Below, piece after piece: positions 46,343 through 59,067 of a stretch of 64,000 bases of DNA. This DNA comes from Maea johnstoni (taxonomy: Eukaryota > Annelida > Polychaeta > Spionida > Magelonidae): NCBI GenBank assembly GCA_963942565.1, contig OZ012691.1, positions 9,331,704 through 9,395,703 of the forward strand. Reading direction: 5' to 3'. The notes under the pieces were generated by a model. That model had not been told where the DNA came from and made no database searches. It saw only the letters and a list, made by a program, of their open reading frames with translations. How positions within the stretch are numbered: the first letter of the stretch is position 1; every line of letters starts with the position of its first letter. The translations under genes and the position numbers were made by a program.

Positions 46343-48095
46343 CCCCCAAAAGAGTATTTTAGGAACATATTTGAAGAGGAAGCGTTAGTCAGAAGCCAAT
46401 CAAAAACTCAATTACAAATTTAATTGGTAAGCTCAAATTTTATTCTCAAATTAACATGAAAGGCATCATAGCTTCAATAATACCATTTAAGGTAAACTCT
46501 ATTAACCCATCCATTGATGTAGCTCTGCATGGATGCATGGAAAAAGTTGTCTGCATCAATGATACTTATGAAAATAACTTAGGAAATAAAGCATAAGTAC
46601 ACAAAATACTTCAAGTAGGGTTTAGGTTGAATCCTGAGGAATATTTCATCTTCAAATAATTCTCAAAAATGCTTTAATTAAAAAGATATCACCAAAATAG
46701 TCAGATTTCCTTGGACATTCTCGGGTACATTTTAAATGTGTAGATGTCAGTGTTTGCTGGAGGTGCCAGACTGAATCAGTGGTTAGGGATGTGGATTGCG
46801 GTGGATTCGCTGGAGGAGTTTTTACGCCCATTCCTCCCATCACTTCACCGCTTCATCAAACGCCACCTCTCCGCCGCTTCAGACACGGGAATCGGCAGCT
46901 GGCGGGATGCGTAGGCATGGCAACCCGGCACCCCTATCTCTGAATTACTAGCAAATATGAGCTGAAGTAGGCCATTTTTCACGTGAATCTGGAGTGTGGA
47001 ATTTTGGTTATCATCACCTTTTATCCCATATTTCAGCTTAACCCATATGCTGGTGGTGGCTAATTTTGCCAATACAACAATATGCAAAAAACCTGAAAAA
47101 TGGCCGAAACGCTTCAATTACAAAATACCAGTCAGGACAGGCATTCATTGACATGTGAGTTCGATAAACAGCCGCGCAGCGATACTAGATTAGCACATAA
47201 AATCTGCGTGGTTCTAAGAAATTAGGATTGTAATAGACCCATTTTAAGGGTAATTTGTACCGTTCTTAGTTCGATTTGATAACCTTGAACCCTTAATTTC
47301 ATGTGTTAGGTTGTTGCGCAAGGTCTAGTCAGTTAATCTTCGGGCATGAGTGGTAGATTAACATGAATTAGAATACCACTACTCAGATGGCGCTTTTGGT
47401 GACGGACCAGACGCTAATATTATGATCCGCTATTGTCGAAAAATGGATCAATTAGCTAAATATAAACTCGCTAATAATTTGAACTTCACAGTAACTGTTT
47501 AATCTATTGAAGTTTACTTCCCTGTGATAAATATAGTCCAGATATGTGATACTTGTTCCCATAACTTAGGCATATGATAATGCAAAAACTTTGAGTAGAT
47601 TCTTATCAATACCCCTACTTTCAAAAATGCAAATGGTGCCTGAATAAAGGAGATATAACCAAAATTAAGTCGAGCCTTGGGCAATTTTGGGTGGTACCGG
47701 CATGAATGTGTTAAGATCGGGCAACACAAACTGACACAAGAATAATTGTCTAAGGTGGTGGCATTTCCATTGGAATGCCTTCAGGAAAAGATATAATACT
47801 ACACTTACTCAGGGTATTTAAGGTCATACCCGGACCCTGTGACCTTCTACCTGACAGAGAGCCTAACCCCAAAGAACTGAAAAGGCCAAACCAGCACCAT
47901 TTACAAACCTTGAGGAATTCCTGATCTTTAAATATGAAAATGGCATCATCACTCTCTTCAATCAAGAAACTTTGCATTGAAGAACACTTTTCAACTCTGA
48001 TGCCTGAAGCATGAAAGGTATAATCCTTAAATCTGAGGGCCACAGAGAAGATCAAATCCTGTATTTGACTGTGTTACCCTCGTGAAATAATTATG
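46343..48095. other. Gene-free stretch with repeat fragments
   Basis: A family B-like fragment at about 46503-46680, a family A fragment at 47038-47115, and otherwise unassigned sequence. No supported exon. Confidence 0.5.
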
Positions 48096-48096
48096 A

Positions 48097-48097
<1 letters not shown>

Positions 48098-48136
<39 letters not shown>
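48098..48136. repeat. (ATT)n microsatellite
   Basis: ATT units, interrupted by the family D insertion and continuing at about 48328-48360. Confidence 0.95.
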
Positions 48137-48137
<1 letters not shown>

Positions 48138-48139
48138 TC

Positions 48140-48323
48140 CAGGGTCTGACACTTAGATTTTAGGCTAGGGGCCCGATAAGGTCTTTTGATGAAAAATAGT
48201 GGTCAAAAACAGGATTTCTGGTTAATATACATACTATTTTGGGCGCCTAGTCAGAAAAATCTAGGGGCCCACAGCAAAATGTAGGGGCATATGCCCCTGG
48301 GCCCCTGGGAAAGTCGAACCCTG
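48140..48323. mobile_element. Mini-transposon, family D (5-bp TSD)
   Basis: CAGGGTCTGACACTTAGATT...AAAGTCGAACCCTG, flanked by ATTTC on both sides; it split an ATT microsatellite. Confidence 0.92.
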
Positions 48324-48897
48324 ATTTCTATTATTATTATTATTACTATTATAAGTATTATTATCATTATATATGCCATCAAAGGGAGGAAGAAACTAAG
48401 GTCTTAAAAAAAGAATCCCTACCCTCAAGTTTTTTCTGCCCTCCCAACTCCCAATCAACGTAAAACATGCATAAAACACACATTTTTGACCAAAAAAATA
48501 ATCATTTTTTTTTTTTACCGACTTTTAACCTACCCCTTTTTTTTCGGATCGTTACAGGAAACAAACAATTTATTTTTCTAGGCCTAATAACTCAATTACA
48601 TTCTGGTGCCCTGATATCATTAACTCTTTCAGTACCACAAGCAGGAATGCATGTGTGATTAAATAGAAAGAAGGAAGGTATTGTTTTTTTTTGTCGCTTT
48701 CAACAGCTTAGGTCATATCACAATGAGGTTGACACCAAGAACCCGTAAAATATTCCCTTCTCTTCACGAATAGTTCCAAGGGGTCTTTCAGTTGCAGAAC
48801 CACCATAGACAGCCCTCCACAATGCCACATTTATATAGTGACCAGGCCAACCTACTAATGGAGATAATATCTGGAGACTTGAACAGCTTAGATCATA

Positions 48898-49073
48898 TTT
48901 TTCTAACAAAAGCATTTTTGGAAAATATTTGAAGGAGAAATGTTAACCAGAAGTTTAAATACAACTCTCCTTCAAATATTTTGTGAACTTTTGCTTTATT
49001 CCCAAGTTATTTCTGAAAGTATGAAAGTAGCAGACAATATTTTCTAGAGGAACTCTGAGAATGAATGGGTTAA
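48898..49073. mobile_element. Family B fragment inside SINE-like sequence
   Basis: Starts mid-element (TTTTTCTAACAAAAGC) and ends GAATGGGTTAA. SINE body fragments flank it at 48745-48870 and 49075-49200. Confidence 0.75.
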
Positions 49074-49239
49074 ATACCCTCCTCTTCACAAAGAGTTCCA
49101 CAGGGTCTTTCAGTTGCAGAAGCACCATAGATAGCCCTCCACATTGCAGCACATTTATATAGTAACCAGGCCAACCCGCTACTGGGGATCCAGCTGTGAT
49201 TAATTAGATTAGAAAGGTAAGTAATAGAGTGTAATTTAG

Positions 49240-49640
49240 TGTGGATAGGGGGGTCTCTCAAAAATATTCCATAAGAAATATATCTAACAACCATTGCCTA
49301 TGTTCAATGTTGAGGCAAAGAATGGTGAGTGGGGAAATATCTGGGGAAACATCAGATATTTAAGGGGATATCTCAAAACTAAGTTCAGGGGATATGTCAA
49401 AACTATTCCATAAGAAATATATGTAACAAACCATATTTGCCTATAATCAAAATTGAGGCAAAGAATGGTGAGTGCATGGGGAAATATCTGGAGAAACATC
49501 AGATATTTAAGGGGATATCTCAATACTAAGGTAGGGGGATATCTCTAATATGTTCAATAAGAAGTATATCTAACAAACCATATTTGCCTATTTTCAATGT
49601 TGAGGCAAAGAATGGTGAATGGGGAAATATCTGGGGAAAA
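49240..49640 (+). repeat. Degenerate tandem repeat, about three copies
   Basis: A unit of about 130-160 bp with TATTCCATAAGAAATATATC, AACAAACCATATTTGCCTAT, TTGAGGCAAAGAATGGTGA and GGGGAAATATCTGG. Confidence 0.9.
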
Positions 49641-50091
49641 GTCACATCTGCACTTACCCCTATCAGGGAATAACAATTTAGTTATTAGTTCCTTCAGCAA
49701 AGATATTGCTGGAAAAAACAAACACTCTTTTAAAAGTATGATTGATTTACACTATTCAGTATTGGCAACATGTTCTTTATAATGTTGGACAAAATAAGTT
49801 GGGTGGGACATTTTGGAACAAAAGGATATACAAGTCTGTTGAATGACTGAACTTTCAGAACTATCATATAATAGACATTTCTAAACTCTCCTTGATAACC
49901 AAATAGTTCAATCTCTGATTATTTCAGCTGCAACAGAAATCAAAAGGTGCACCATAAATAAATCAGTTTCCTGTCATTAATTCCCAGATTTGTTCCTATT
50001 CTACTCGGATTGCCCCTAACCCTTATCCTGCTAACCACAACAATTGTCGTGGTGTGCAGCAGTGGTCATAGGTTTCACAGCAGGATAAGGG
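49641..50091. other. Gene-free stretch
   Basis: AT-rich, nothing recognised. Confidence 0.5.
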
Positions 50092-50304
50092 TTAACCCTT
50101 CCAATGCTGAGGCTACTTTCATCCAAAGCACAAGGACGCAAAGATTTTTGAAAACCATCTACACCCTGTCATGTTGGTATTCATTGGAACGCTTTTGCTG
50201 AGTACTCTCAGATAAGCACCCCTGTGCCAGGGTTTTGATCATTTTCCGTTTTTTTTGCACCCTTTTGTATTGGCCAAATTACCCGCCAGCAGCATAAGTT
50301 TTAA
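50092..50304 (-). mobile_element. Family A TTAA mini-transposon (full copy)
   Basis: TTAACCCTTCCAATGCTGAG...CAGCAGCATAAGTTTTAA. Confidence 0.85.
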
Positions 50305-50389
50305 TACGCTGATGATGACAAATGACAAAACCAATCTGATAGTGGAGGATTTCATTTATTTCTGGGATCTATAAGGAGCTTAACAGATT

Positions 50390-50656
50390 AATGCATGTGG
50401 CGCACAAAAACTTTCTGCTTCCTTCCTACACTAAGAGTTCTCCTAAAGAATGTCATATGAAACTAAACTAATTATTCAGTCAATACCGTAAGAATAAAGA
50501 AGCAATTCACAACATATCTGAAGGGTTGTTGTTGATTGGATTGATTCTGATTAGCATTTCCCCTTCAAATATTCTCCAAAATATCCTTTAACATATGGAT
50601 TATATTCCCAAAAACATATGGCCTTTTTGGTCACTTTAGACATGAATGAGTTAAGC
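50390..50656. mobile_element. Family B relative (diverged)
   Basis: TTAATGCATGTGGCGC at the left, CATGAATGAGTTAA at the right, with CCCCTTCAAATATTCTCC in the middle. Confidence 0.55.
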
Positions 50657-50964
50657 AGCTTCAAGAGGTGGGCTATAAAGAATGTTTATGTCTAGAGCAA
50701 TCAAAATGAATCATTGAGCTGGCCCTTAAATCATTTAGATGTACGTACTACATCATTTATCACAATTGCACCTACAAGTTTTTTACTTAGGAATGCGCCG
50801 TCTGTATCACTCTAAAATGACTTACATATTAGGAATATATTATAAAATAACATACATTTAGTTCTGAACCAAATTTGTTTTAAAATATTATCTAGAAGAC
50901 ACCTTGGTTGAAAAGATATCATCAAAATAACCAGGACTTATTTTGTACTGAGAAGATGGAATGG

Positions 50965-51170
50965 TTAAACCTCTCAATGCTGAGGGTACTTTTATAGAAT
51001 GCACAAGAAAGCAAAAATATCTCAAAAACCCTGTCTTGCTGGTATTCATTGGAAAGCTCTTGTTGAGTACTTTCAGATGAGTACCAATGTCCAAGGTTTT
51101 CAGTCTGTTTTTAACCTTTTTTGCATAACTTTATTTTGACCATTTTAGCCATCACCAGCGAACAGGTTAA
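50965..51170 (-). mobile_element. Family A TTAA mini-transposon (diverged)
   Basis: TTAAACCTCTCAATGCTGAG...CACCAGCGAACAGGTTAA. Confidence 0.75.
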
Positions 51171-52034
51171 AAGGGAATTCCACCAATCCCACCAGACAAA
51201 TTACATCTGAATCGTAGTTACTGAGACCCCTCTGTATATACAAACAATTTAGGAGGAATACATCTATCAGGACGCATGCCCTTAGCAACATGTCAAAACA
51301 CAGACAATCCACATCAGTCTAAAGGATGCACTTCCTTCCGCATCAAACAAGATTTCATTCCATCCATAGTTCCTCCCTCTGAACATTTCTCAACCATTCC
51401 GACATTAAATCTTGACATTTTTGACCTATCTAGCTAAATGTCTGGGATGTTCTGAAAGTCATCCCATCATACCAAAGAGTCAACTTATAAAAATAATGTT
51501 CATACTTTAGTAAACCTATTACAAGCTTGTAATTTTGGAAATAAAATCTGCAAGTTTTCATGTTTTCGATACATATTTTCCATCATTCTAATTCAGAGTT
51601 ATTTTTACAACATCTTAAATTAATTGGCAAAAATGCAGTTTCCTGATTTATTTCTGTTTAGTTAAGTTGTCCCTACAGAGTTAATATCCTTCAAATATGT
51701 TGTGAATTTATGCTTTATTCCAAAGGTCAAGACAAGACTTTTCTAGGGGAGCTCCAGGCATGAATGGGTTAATGTTTATTCTCTCTGTGCAGTCGGAGTA
51801 TGTAATTGGTAGTTAAGTGATAGGCTGACTGCCTGTTACGGGGCAAAAATCACCAGAAGCCAGAAGGCAATAAGAAAGAATTAGACTGGCTTAATATAAC
51901 ACATTCATGTCTGGAGCCTAAATTTGATCTTGCAAAAATGGAAATATCTTGATAAGAAAGCAACATTTCAAGAAAGATTTGACTGAAAAGTGATGTACCA
52001 GATTGGTTCAACAATAACTCTTAAATTATTTATT
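51171..52034. other. Gene-free stretch
   Basis: AT-rich with a family B end at about 51680-51771. No exon recognised. Confidence 0.5.
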
Positions 52035-52237
52035 TAACCCATTACTACTTAAGAGTTACCGTGTATCTTTCATACTTTTGACAATAACTTGGAAATGAAA
52101 ATTGATTTCACAAAATATTCAAAGGAGCTGTTGGTAATGTTCTTATTAACATTTCTTTTCAAATATCTTTAGAACTATGCTTTCAACAAAACTTTAATGC
52201 TCATTTTAGCAATAGCTATGAGCATTTATGTGTTAAA
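52035..52237. mobile_element. Family B TTAA mini-transposon (diverged)
   Basis: TTAACCCATTACTACTTAAG...GAGCATTTATGTGTTAA. Confidence 0.7.
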
Positions 52238-52262
52238 TATCACTCTATGATGTGAGTTATGT

Positions 52263-52476
52263 TTAACCCTTCCAATGCTGAGGCTGCTTTCGTCCAAAGC
52301 ACATCGACGCAAATATTTTTGAAAACCATCTAAACCCTGTCATGTTGGTATTCATTTGACAGCTCTCGCTGAGTACTCTCAGATAAGTACCCATTTTGCA
52401 TGGTTTTATTCATTTTTCAGGTTTTTTCGAATCATTGTGTATTAGCCAAATTAGCCTCCAGCAGTATAAGGGTTAA
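52263..52476 (-). mobile_element. Family A TTAA mini-transposon (full copy)
   Basis: TTAACCCTTCCAATGCTGAG...CAGCAGTATAAGGGTTAA. Confidence 0.85.
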
Positions 52477-52707
52477 AGTTGTCAGATCCTATGAACAAAC
52501 TAAAAGCAGATGGGAAAACAAGATTCAAATGTGATGAGACACTCCCGCCGCTAAGATGCTGCACACGCTGTCGGCTCCCGCCTACGACTACGACAACCCC
52601 AAGATAAACAACAATAAAACCCAATGCAAATGCCACCAGGCATAAACATGTGCGAGGGCATCATTTTAACCCTACAGGAGGTACGCAGTGAAGAAATCAA
52701 AACTGAT

Positions 52708-52710
<3 letters not shown>

Positions 52711-52748
<38 letters not shown>
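52711..52748. repeat. (CA)n microsatellite
   Basis: About 19 CA units. Confidence 0.96.
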
Positions 52749-52752
<4 letters not shown>

Positions 52753-52923
52753 TCGTCTGCACTATCTTGACCATGATTCTTTTGAAAATAACTTAATTTG
52801 GAATTAAGTAAAAATTAATGAAGTATTTGAAGGAGATTTGCGGGCTGGATTCTAATAACCATTTTTCCTTCATACAAATAAGAAAAATGCTCTGATCACA
52901 AAGATTTTATAAACCAAAGAGGC

Positions 52924-53140
52924 TTAACCCTTTTGATGCTGAGGATACTTTTGTCAAAGACACAAGAACGCAGAAAATTGTGAAAACCTTTTAAATCCTG
53001 CTATGTTGGTACTTGTTAGAAAGCTTCTGCTGAGTATACTATCAGATGAGCACCAATATGCTAGGGTTTCGGTCATTTTCCAGCTTATTTCGCACTATTT
53101 TGTATTGGCCAAATTAGTCACCTGAGCAGCACAAGGGTAA
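52924..53140 (-). mobile_element. Family A mini-transposon
   Basis: TTAACCCTTTTGATGCTGAG...GCAGCACAAGGGTAA; first of three adjacent copies. Confidence 0.8.
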
Positions 53141-53145
53141 AGAGG

Positions 53146-53352
53146 GTCAACCCCTCCAATGCTGAGACTACACTTGGCCAAAGCACTAAGATGCAAAGAT
53201 TTTTGAAAACAATCTAAACCCTCTCGTGTTTGCACTCGATCCTTTGAAAGCTCTTGCTGAGTACTATCAAATGAGTACCCATGTGCCAGGGTTTCAATCA
53301 TTATCGCACAATTTTGTATTGGCCAAATTAGTCACCAGCAGCACAAGGGTTA
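53146..53352 (-). mobile_element. Family A mini-transposon
   Basis: TCAACCCCTCCAATGCTGAG...CAGCAGCACAAGGGTT; second adjacent copy, same orientation. Confidence 0.8.
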
Positions 53353-53563
53353 TAACCCTTATGCTGCTGGTGGCTAATTTGACCAATACAAAATGATGCA
53401 AAAATCTTTAAAATGACTGAAACCCTGGAAAATGGGTACTCATCTGAGAGTACTCAGCGAGAGCTATCCAATGAATACCAACATGACAGGGTTTAGATGG
53501 ATTTCAAAGAACTTTGCATCCTTGTGCTTTGGACGAAAGTAGCCTCAGCATTGATAGGGTTAA
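53353..53563 (+). mobile_element. Family A mini-transposon
   Basis: ATAACCCTTATGCTGCTGGT...CAGCATTGATAGGGTTAA; third copy, inverted relative to the previous two and directly abutting. Confidence 0.85.
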
Positions 53564-54111
53564 GGATCCTAGTGTGTTTCCCTCAGGTCTGCAGACAGCT
53601 GCATGAAGATGCTGTGTGGCAATGACTGACAAAACAGACACTTACAGGCAATTAGGAACGATTTAATCCCTCCAGACTCCCTCCGTCCCCACACACAGTT
53701 GCTACGTGTCTTACAATACCCCGAATACAGGGGAAGTAAGGGCAACTACCCCAAAGTCCCTCGTTTCCTTCTCTTTATCATCAATCACGTAAAGATTACT
53801 TTGGGTAATATTCATTCATATCATCTTTCATACTATCGGTGTGACACTTATATTCATAAAGCTCTGCTTCATGTATGTCAGAGCAATAAAAAACATAGGT
53901 GTTGAAACCTTAGTTGAAATACAAGAAAACACATAGAATCTCTCAATGTGTGTCTATTAACTAAGTTCGATAAATGTATATGCTGTACTGTTTATAAAGA
54001 ATGAGTATGAAGAACAATTAATTTACTCTTAAGACAATATCTATTTATCTTGTCAGTTCAGATTAATTAGAAGAATATGTCTCAGCCAACCACCCCTCCA
54101 CAAGTATCCTT

Positions 54112-54330
54112 AAAACCCTTATGCTGCTGGAGGCACATTTGGCCAATGCAAAATGATTCAAAAACCTGAAAATGACTGAAAACCTGGCATGTGGGTACTC
54201 ATCTGAGAGTACGTAGCAAGCTTTTGGTATTCATCTGATTTATACCAACATGACAGGGTTTAGATGGTTTTCAACACTCTTTGCATCCTTGTGCTTTGGA
54301 TGAAAATAGCCTCAGCATTGGAAGGGTTAA
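54112..54330 (+). mobile_element. Family A TTAA mini-transposon
   Basis: TTAAAACCCTTATGCTGCTG...CAGCATTGGAAGGGTTAA. Confidence 0.85.
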
Positions 54331-54596
54331 GAGAAGCCAGAGGATTGATATATTTGTGGTGATATATTACATTCCGGCTAGAGAAAGTAGGTAAGCATCC
54401 TAAACATCCCGGAATGACAACACTAACTATAAACAGTACCATCTAGGCCCAGAAATAAGATGTACCTCATATCTGCTCTCCACACTGCACTGTTCTAATC
54501 TACTTGTCTAGCATGAGAAAACCGCTCCTGTCAAACCCGATGGTGAGTTGATTCCAAAGAAGAGATGAAAATTAAAGATCACCACTTATTTTTTAC

Positions 54597-54627
<31 letters not shown>

Positions 54628-54792
54628 TTCATCGCTTTATTCCTCAGAATTACCACCATCACCATCATAATCACCATCACCTCAATCAGCATCATAGTCA
54701 TCCGTAAAACGTCATTTAAATCATCATCAACATCATCATCACCATCACTTTCATCATCATCCACATCATCATCATCATCATCATCATCAACA
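54597..54792. repeat. (ATC)n microsatellite, degenerate
   Basis: CATCATCAT-type units with many interruptions over nearly 200 bp. Confidence 0.94.
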
Positions 54793-54828
54793 ACATACTT
54801 ATTATTCATATCCCTTAATTGTGTGGTC

Positions 54829-55145
54829 TTAACCCTTGTCATGCTAGACCCCCATATGGGAGAACCTATCCCCTTGGACCAGGGATATTGTGGGTCTACC
54901 CACCATATCAGAAGGATTTTATAGATTTCTATTACTGTTTCAATAATTTGCTTCACAAACTGAAATAGAAACATGGCAAAAGGTAAAACCTTCATATCGA
55001 GTATAATTCAATACCCCTTAATCAACCTATGTAGTTTTTATTTTGCTAAGTGCAAGGGTACCCAAAGACCGGATATATCCGGTGTTGGTCACACAGGCAA
55101 GATATGTAGCACCGGATATATCCGGTGTCAGCAAGAGCAGGGTTA
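54829..55145. mobile_element. 317-bp TTAA mini-transposon with twin palindromes
   Basis: TTAACCCTTGTCATGCTAGA...GCAAGAGCAGGGTTAA. It contains the perfect 16-bp palindrome ACCGGATATATCCGGT twice (55068-55083 and 55111-55126). A family different from A and B but with the same tip style. Confidence 0.7.
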
Positions 55146-55784
55146 AGCTGTAATACATTTGAAAAAAGTCAAAAAAATAAAATGTGTTTTCAGAAAAGTT
55201 TAAAAGAAAGCTATATTGATTGTGTTTTAGGTAACATTTCATCTAATGAATTTATCAAACATTTTTGGGGTAAAAATGTATGTTACGAGAATTATTGGGT
55301 TAAGAAACCTAACACTTGAAATGAACAGGAGAGCATGATGCCCCGCCTCCTGAACTCCTGAAGCTATTTATAGAACACGGAATGGTTTCTATAAATACAA
55401 TGTACAAAGAAACCAAGATAATTCCATCTGTGTAACCAAAGGGAAAACCTATGCCACAAAAAAAGCATTAATGCAGTAAGGGAAAGGGTTTGCTGCAAAA
55501 ACCTACTTTTCCGCTGAGTTGGCATAATTATTGAGTTGTCATTCTACATATATGTATTCTTATTGGTGTAATTAAGGGAGGAAATCATGAGATCACATTT
55601 CTTTTTCTTTAACTTGACCTCTTTATTGAAAGAGAGTTTTCCAGACTCCCAGAAGATCCATGGAGATAACACTGGCTTCGAAATCATTATTTTATTGAGA
55701 AATGATACTTCAAAGATATGCAAGGTTGTGGCTCTCATAAACTAAGATGTGATGCTTAGTTTTAGGTACGTATCATGACCAGGG
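55146..55784. other. Gene-free stretch
   Basis: AT-rich, nothing recognised. Confidence 0.5.
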
Positions 55785-56090
55785 CATGTGAGAAAGTTGC
55801 CAGTGAATTATAGGGTTAGGCGGTTGGTTTCACGCTGGGTACTCCATGAATTCCCTTCACCAGTTACAACTGACTAGTCATGACTTAATTAGCCTAACCA
55901 CGGCAAAGAAGTGATAATAATTGAAATACTTCTCTGCACTTTTCAAGGTTATTGAGACTTGACTGACTGTGGGGTATATGAGAAAGTTGCCAGTGACTTT
56001 ACGACAAGTATTCGGGTTTCCTCCACCACTTACGAGTGGCTAGTCACAATTTAGCCATTTGGCAGAAAAAGTGACTAAAATTGAAATTCC
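55785..56090 (+). mobile_element. Two SINE-like S2 bodies in tandem
   Basis: GAGAAAGTTGCCAGTGAATT...ACTTAATTAGCC and then GAGAAAGTTGCCAGTGACTT...CACAATTTAGCC, about 190 bp apart. A shared tail, CTCTGCACTTTTCAAGGTTA, follows each. Confidence 0.65.
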
Positions 56091-56800
56091 GTATATTACC
56101 TCTCTGCACTTTTCAAGGTTATTGAGTCTTGACTGATTGGTCCCATGTGTAGAGGGTTGTTGGATTTGTTGCCCTAGAGAGGCATACCAAATGGTGATCT
56201 GGTCAGATGACTGGCTCTACAGCCTGAGAGGTCCTGAGGGTCAGTGTTCATTCAAAACATACCCTGCAGCTGTTTGGGACTTCTACTGGACAGATGGAGG
56301 TCTCTATTGCCTCACACCCGCCACATGAATGGTTATTCAGTATCCGCCATTTGGTTCATCCTCTTCTTACATACTTGGGAGGTTAGTATCTCCTCAGAAG
56401 GAAGGACCAGGGATTGGGCTTTACATCGCTTTCAGCCGCTTAGGTTCTATTGCAAAGAGATAAGAACCTCAAATAGTTCCAAGAGGTCTTTCAGTGGCAG
56501 AAGGACCATAGGCAGCGCTCCACAGCGCCGCACGTTTATATAGCGACCAGGCCAACCCACTAGTGGGGATCAAGCAGACACCAGTGAACCTGCAAACTCA
56601 CACTTGGGAGCTAGGTATCATATACACTAGGTCACAACGGATCCATTATAGTGTTTCTTTAGACCTCACTCCCTCCCATTCATTAACTAGCCACACATTA
56701 TGGTATTTCCATGTCCATCCAATTATTATTAAGTGCTTGCAGGGTAAAAACTTCTGCAGCCTCCCCTCCCCTTCCATGCTCTACTGTAACAGAAAGTTCC

Positions 56801-57030
56801 TTAACCCATGCACACTTATGAGTTCCTCTAGGAATATTGTCTGCTATTTTCATACTTTTGGAAATATCTTGGGAATAAAGCGAAAGATTGCAAAACATTT
56901 CAAGGAGAGTTGTTGTTGATCTTCTGATCAACATTTCTCCTTCAAATGTTTTCCAAAAAATGCTTTTGTAAGGAAAATATTTCCAAAATCGTCAGGCCTC
57001 TTTTGGCTGCTCTGAGTGTTAATGGGTTAA
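56801..57030. mobile_element. Family B TTAA mini-transposon (full copy)
   Basis: TTAACCCATGCACACTTATG...GAGTGTTAATGGGTTAA. Confidence 0.87.
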
Positions 57031-57095
57031 TATACATTTGTTGAGAGTGTCTGGCCATATGTTGTATTAGCATTTTCATGCCAGTCCCCTTATAA

Positions 57096-57302
57096 ATAAT
57101 GCTGCTGGTGGCTAATTTGGCCAATACAAAATGATGCCGAAAGAAAAAAGACTGAAACCCTGGCACATGGGTATTCATCTGAGAGAACAAACTCAGTGAG
57201 AGCTATCTATTTAATAACAACATGACAGGGTTTAGATGTTTTTCAAAAATATTTGCGTTCAAGTGCTTTAGACGAAAGTAGCCTCAGCACTGAAAGGGTT
57301 AA
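57096..57302 (+). mobile_element. Family A mini-transposon (left tip lost)
   Basis: ATGCTGCTGGTGGCTAATTT...CAGCACTGAAAGGGTTAA. Confidence 0.82.
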
Positions 57303-57622
57303 AAATCAGTGCTTGGAAGGTAAAAACTCCTATATTACCATTCTTCTCTCTCCAACCATGCTCTACTCTTACGGAAGGATCCTAGCTTGTTGATTGTGTC
57401 ATTCACCATGTGAGTTGGCACTCAGTCCTGTTTATTACGTCCGGTTCTCATGAGGAGCTTGGAAGGTCAGAGATCTTTCACAACATTCACATCTGTACAC
57501 TCTCACCAGTACCACTGGAGACATCTGGCCTCAAGTCTACATTCCTAGTCTTAGCTAGCAGTACGAATTGGCATCATTTGGAAACCGACACACTAAAAAA
57601 TCACCCCAGCCAAATCTTTTTG

Positions 57623-58280
57623 CCTAGTGGACTAAGGCGTTGCCACTGACTGCTCGCTGTCTCTCACCAGTGAGGGCCTGCCCCTATATCCCAGTGGGCT
57701 AAGGCACTGCCACTGACTGCTCCCCGTCTCTCACCACTGAGGGCCTGTCCCTATAGCCGAGTGGACTAAGGCGTTGCCACTGACTGCTCACTGTCTCTCA
57801 CCAGTGAGGGCCTGCCCCTATATCCCAGTGGTCTAAGGCATTGCCATTGACTGCTCACTGTCTCTCGCCAGTGAGGGCCTGCCCCTATAGCCGAGTGGAC
57901 TAAGGCGTTGCCACTAACTGGTCACTGTCTCTCACCAGTGAGGGCCTGCCCCTATAGCCCAGTGGACTAAGGCGCTGCCACTGACTGCTCGCTGTCTCTC
58001 ACCATTGAGGGCCTGCACCTATAGCCCAGTGGACCAAGGCACTGCCACTGACTGCTCGCTGTCTCTCACCATTGAGGGCCTGCACCTATAGCCCAGTGGA
58101 CTAAGGCGCTGCCACTGACTGCTCGCTGTCTCTCACCATTGAGGGCCTGCACCTATAGCCCAGTGGACTAAGGCGCTGCCACTGACTGCTCGCTGTCTCT
58201 CACCACTGAGGGCCTGCCCCTATAGCCCAGTGGACTAGTGTGCTGCCACTGACTGCTCAATGTCTCTCACCACTGCCTGG
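57623..58280 (+). repeat. About 67-bp tandem array of a SINE tRNA-like head, ten copies
   Basis: The unit CCTATAGCCCAGTGGACTAA-GGCGCTGCCACTGACTGCTC-GCTGTCTCTCACCACTGAGG repeats about ten times at spacings of roughly 62-71 bp. TAGCCCAGTGGACTAAGGCG looks like a tRNA D-arm/A-box. Only the last copy runs on into a B-box-like GGGTTAGTATCC and the S2 body (to about 58450). Confidence 0.85.
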
Positions 58281-58449
58281 GTTAGTATCCTAGCTGTGGT
58301 ATTTGAGTAAGTTGCAAATAACTTGGGAGAATGAATCGTGGTATTTACCAGGTAGTAACTGCCATTCACTATACCACTTTCAACTGACCAGTCAATATTT
58401 AGCCTAATTATAGCAGTAAAGTTGGCAATAATAGAAACTCTAAATCCCC

Positions 58450-59067
58450 TCAGGTGGACACTGGTCATCCCTGTCCAGGCAATGTGATGTAAGACATATT
58501 TATATAGAAGTATTGCCTATATTCCCCAAGTCAGGGTAGCTGCAATGTGCATTTCTCACCCAACTCCAGGCCTGTGAATGGCATGCTGGAATTCTAAGTA
58601 GTTCCGCCAAACTCTAGAGAAGGAATGAGTGTTTAGATGCCATTCAGATGCCATTCAGATGTCATTCAGAGTGCATCCTGTGGTCAAGCAATTATCTCAA
58701 ATACCATAGTGAAAAAAATTCTCATTTTAATACAAAAATATATTTTTCTCTTCTGAAAAAAGCATTCTCAACCAAATTTTAGTTATAAATTAAAATACCT
58801 TGAAGATATTTCCCTACGGATCAAGCATTCTGTATTTTCCCCTAGGTTTTCTGACTACCTGAGTATTTTGAGAAGCATGGATTAAATCTTAATGCAAAGT
58901 TTCTTTACAGCACCTACCATAACAGATGTAGGGGAATGTTTCTTGCATTAACTTCCCACATCCCTCTATGTCTGCAGCAGATTGCAGTCTAAAATTAAAC
59001 CATATACACGTGTTAATTTTGATATTGAAATGTTTTATATTGTGAAGGATACATCTGCATTTTGAAT
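58450..59067. other. Gene-free stretch
   Basis: Nothing recognised apart from a GCCATTCAGAT triplet repeat near 58640. Confidence 0.5.

Noticed and set aside
54579-54995. Asp- and Met-rich minus-strand ORF
   Set aside because: Translation of the ATC microsatellite.
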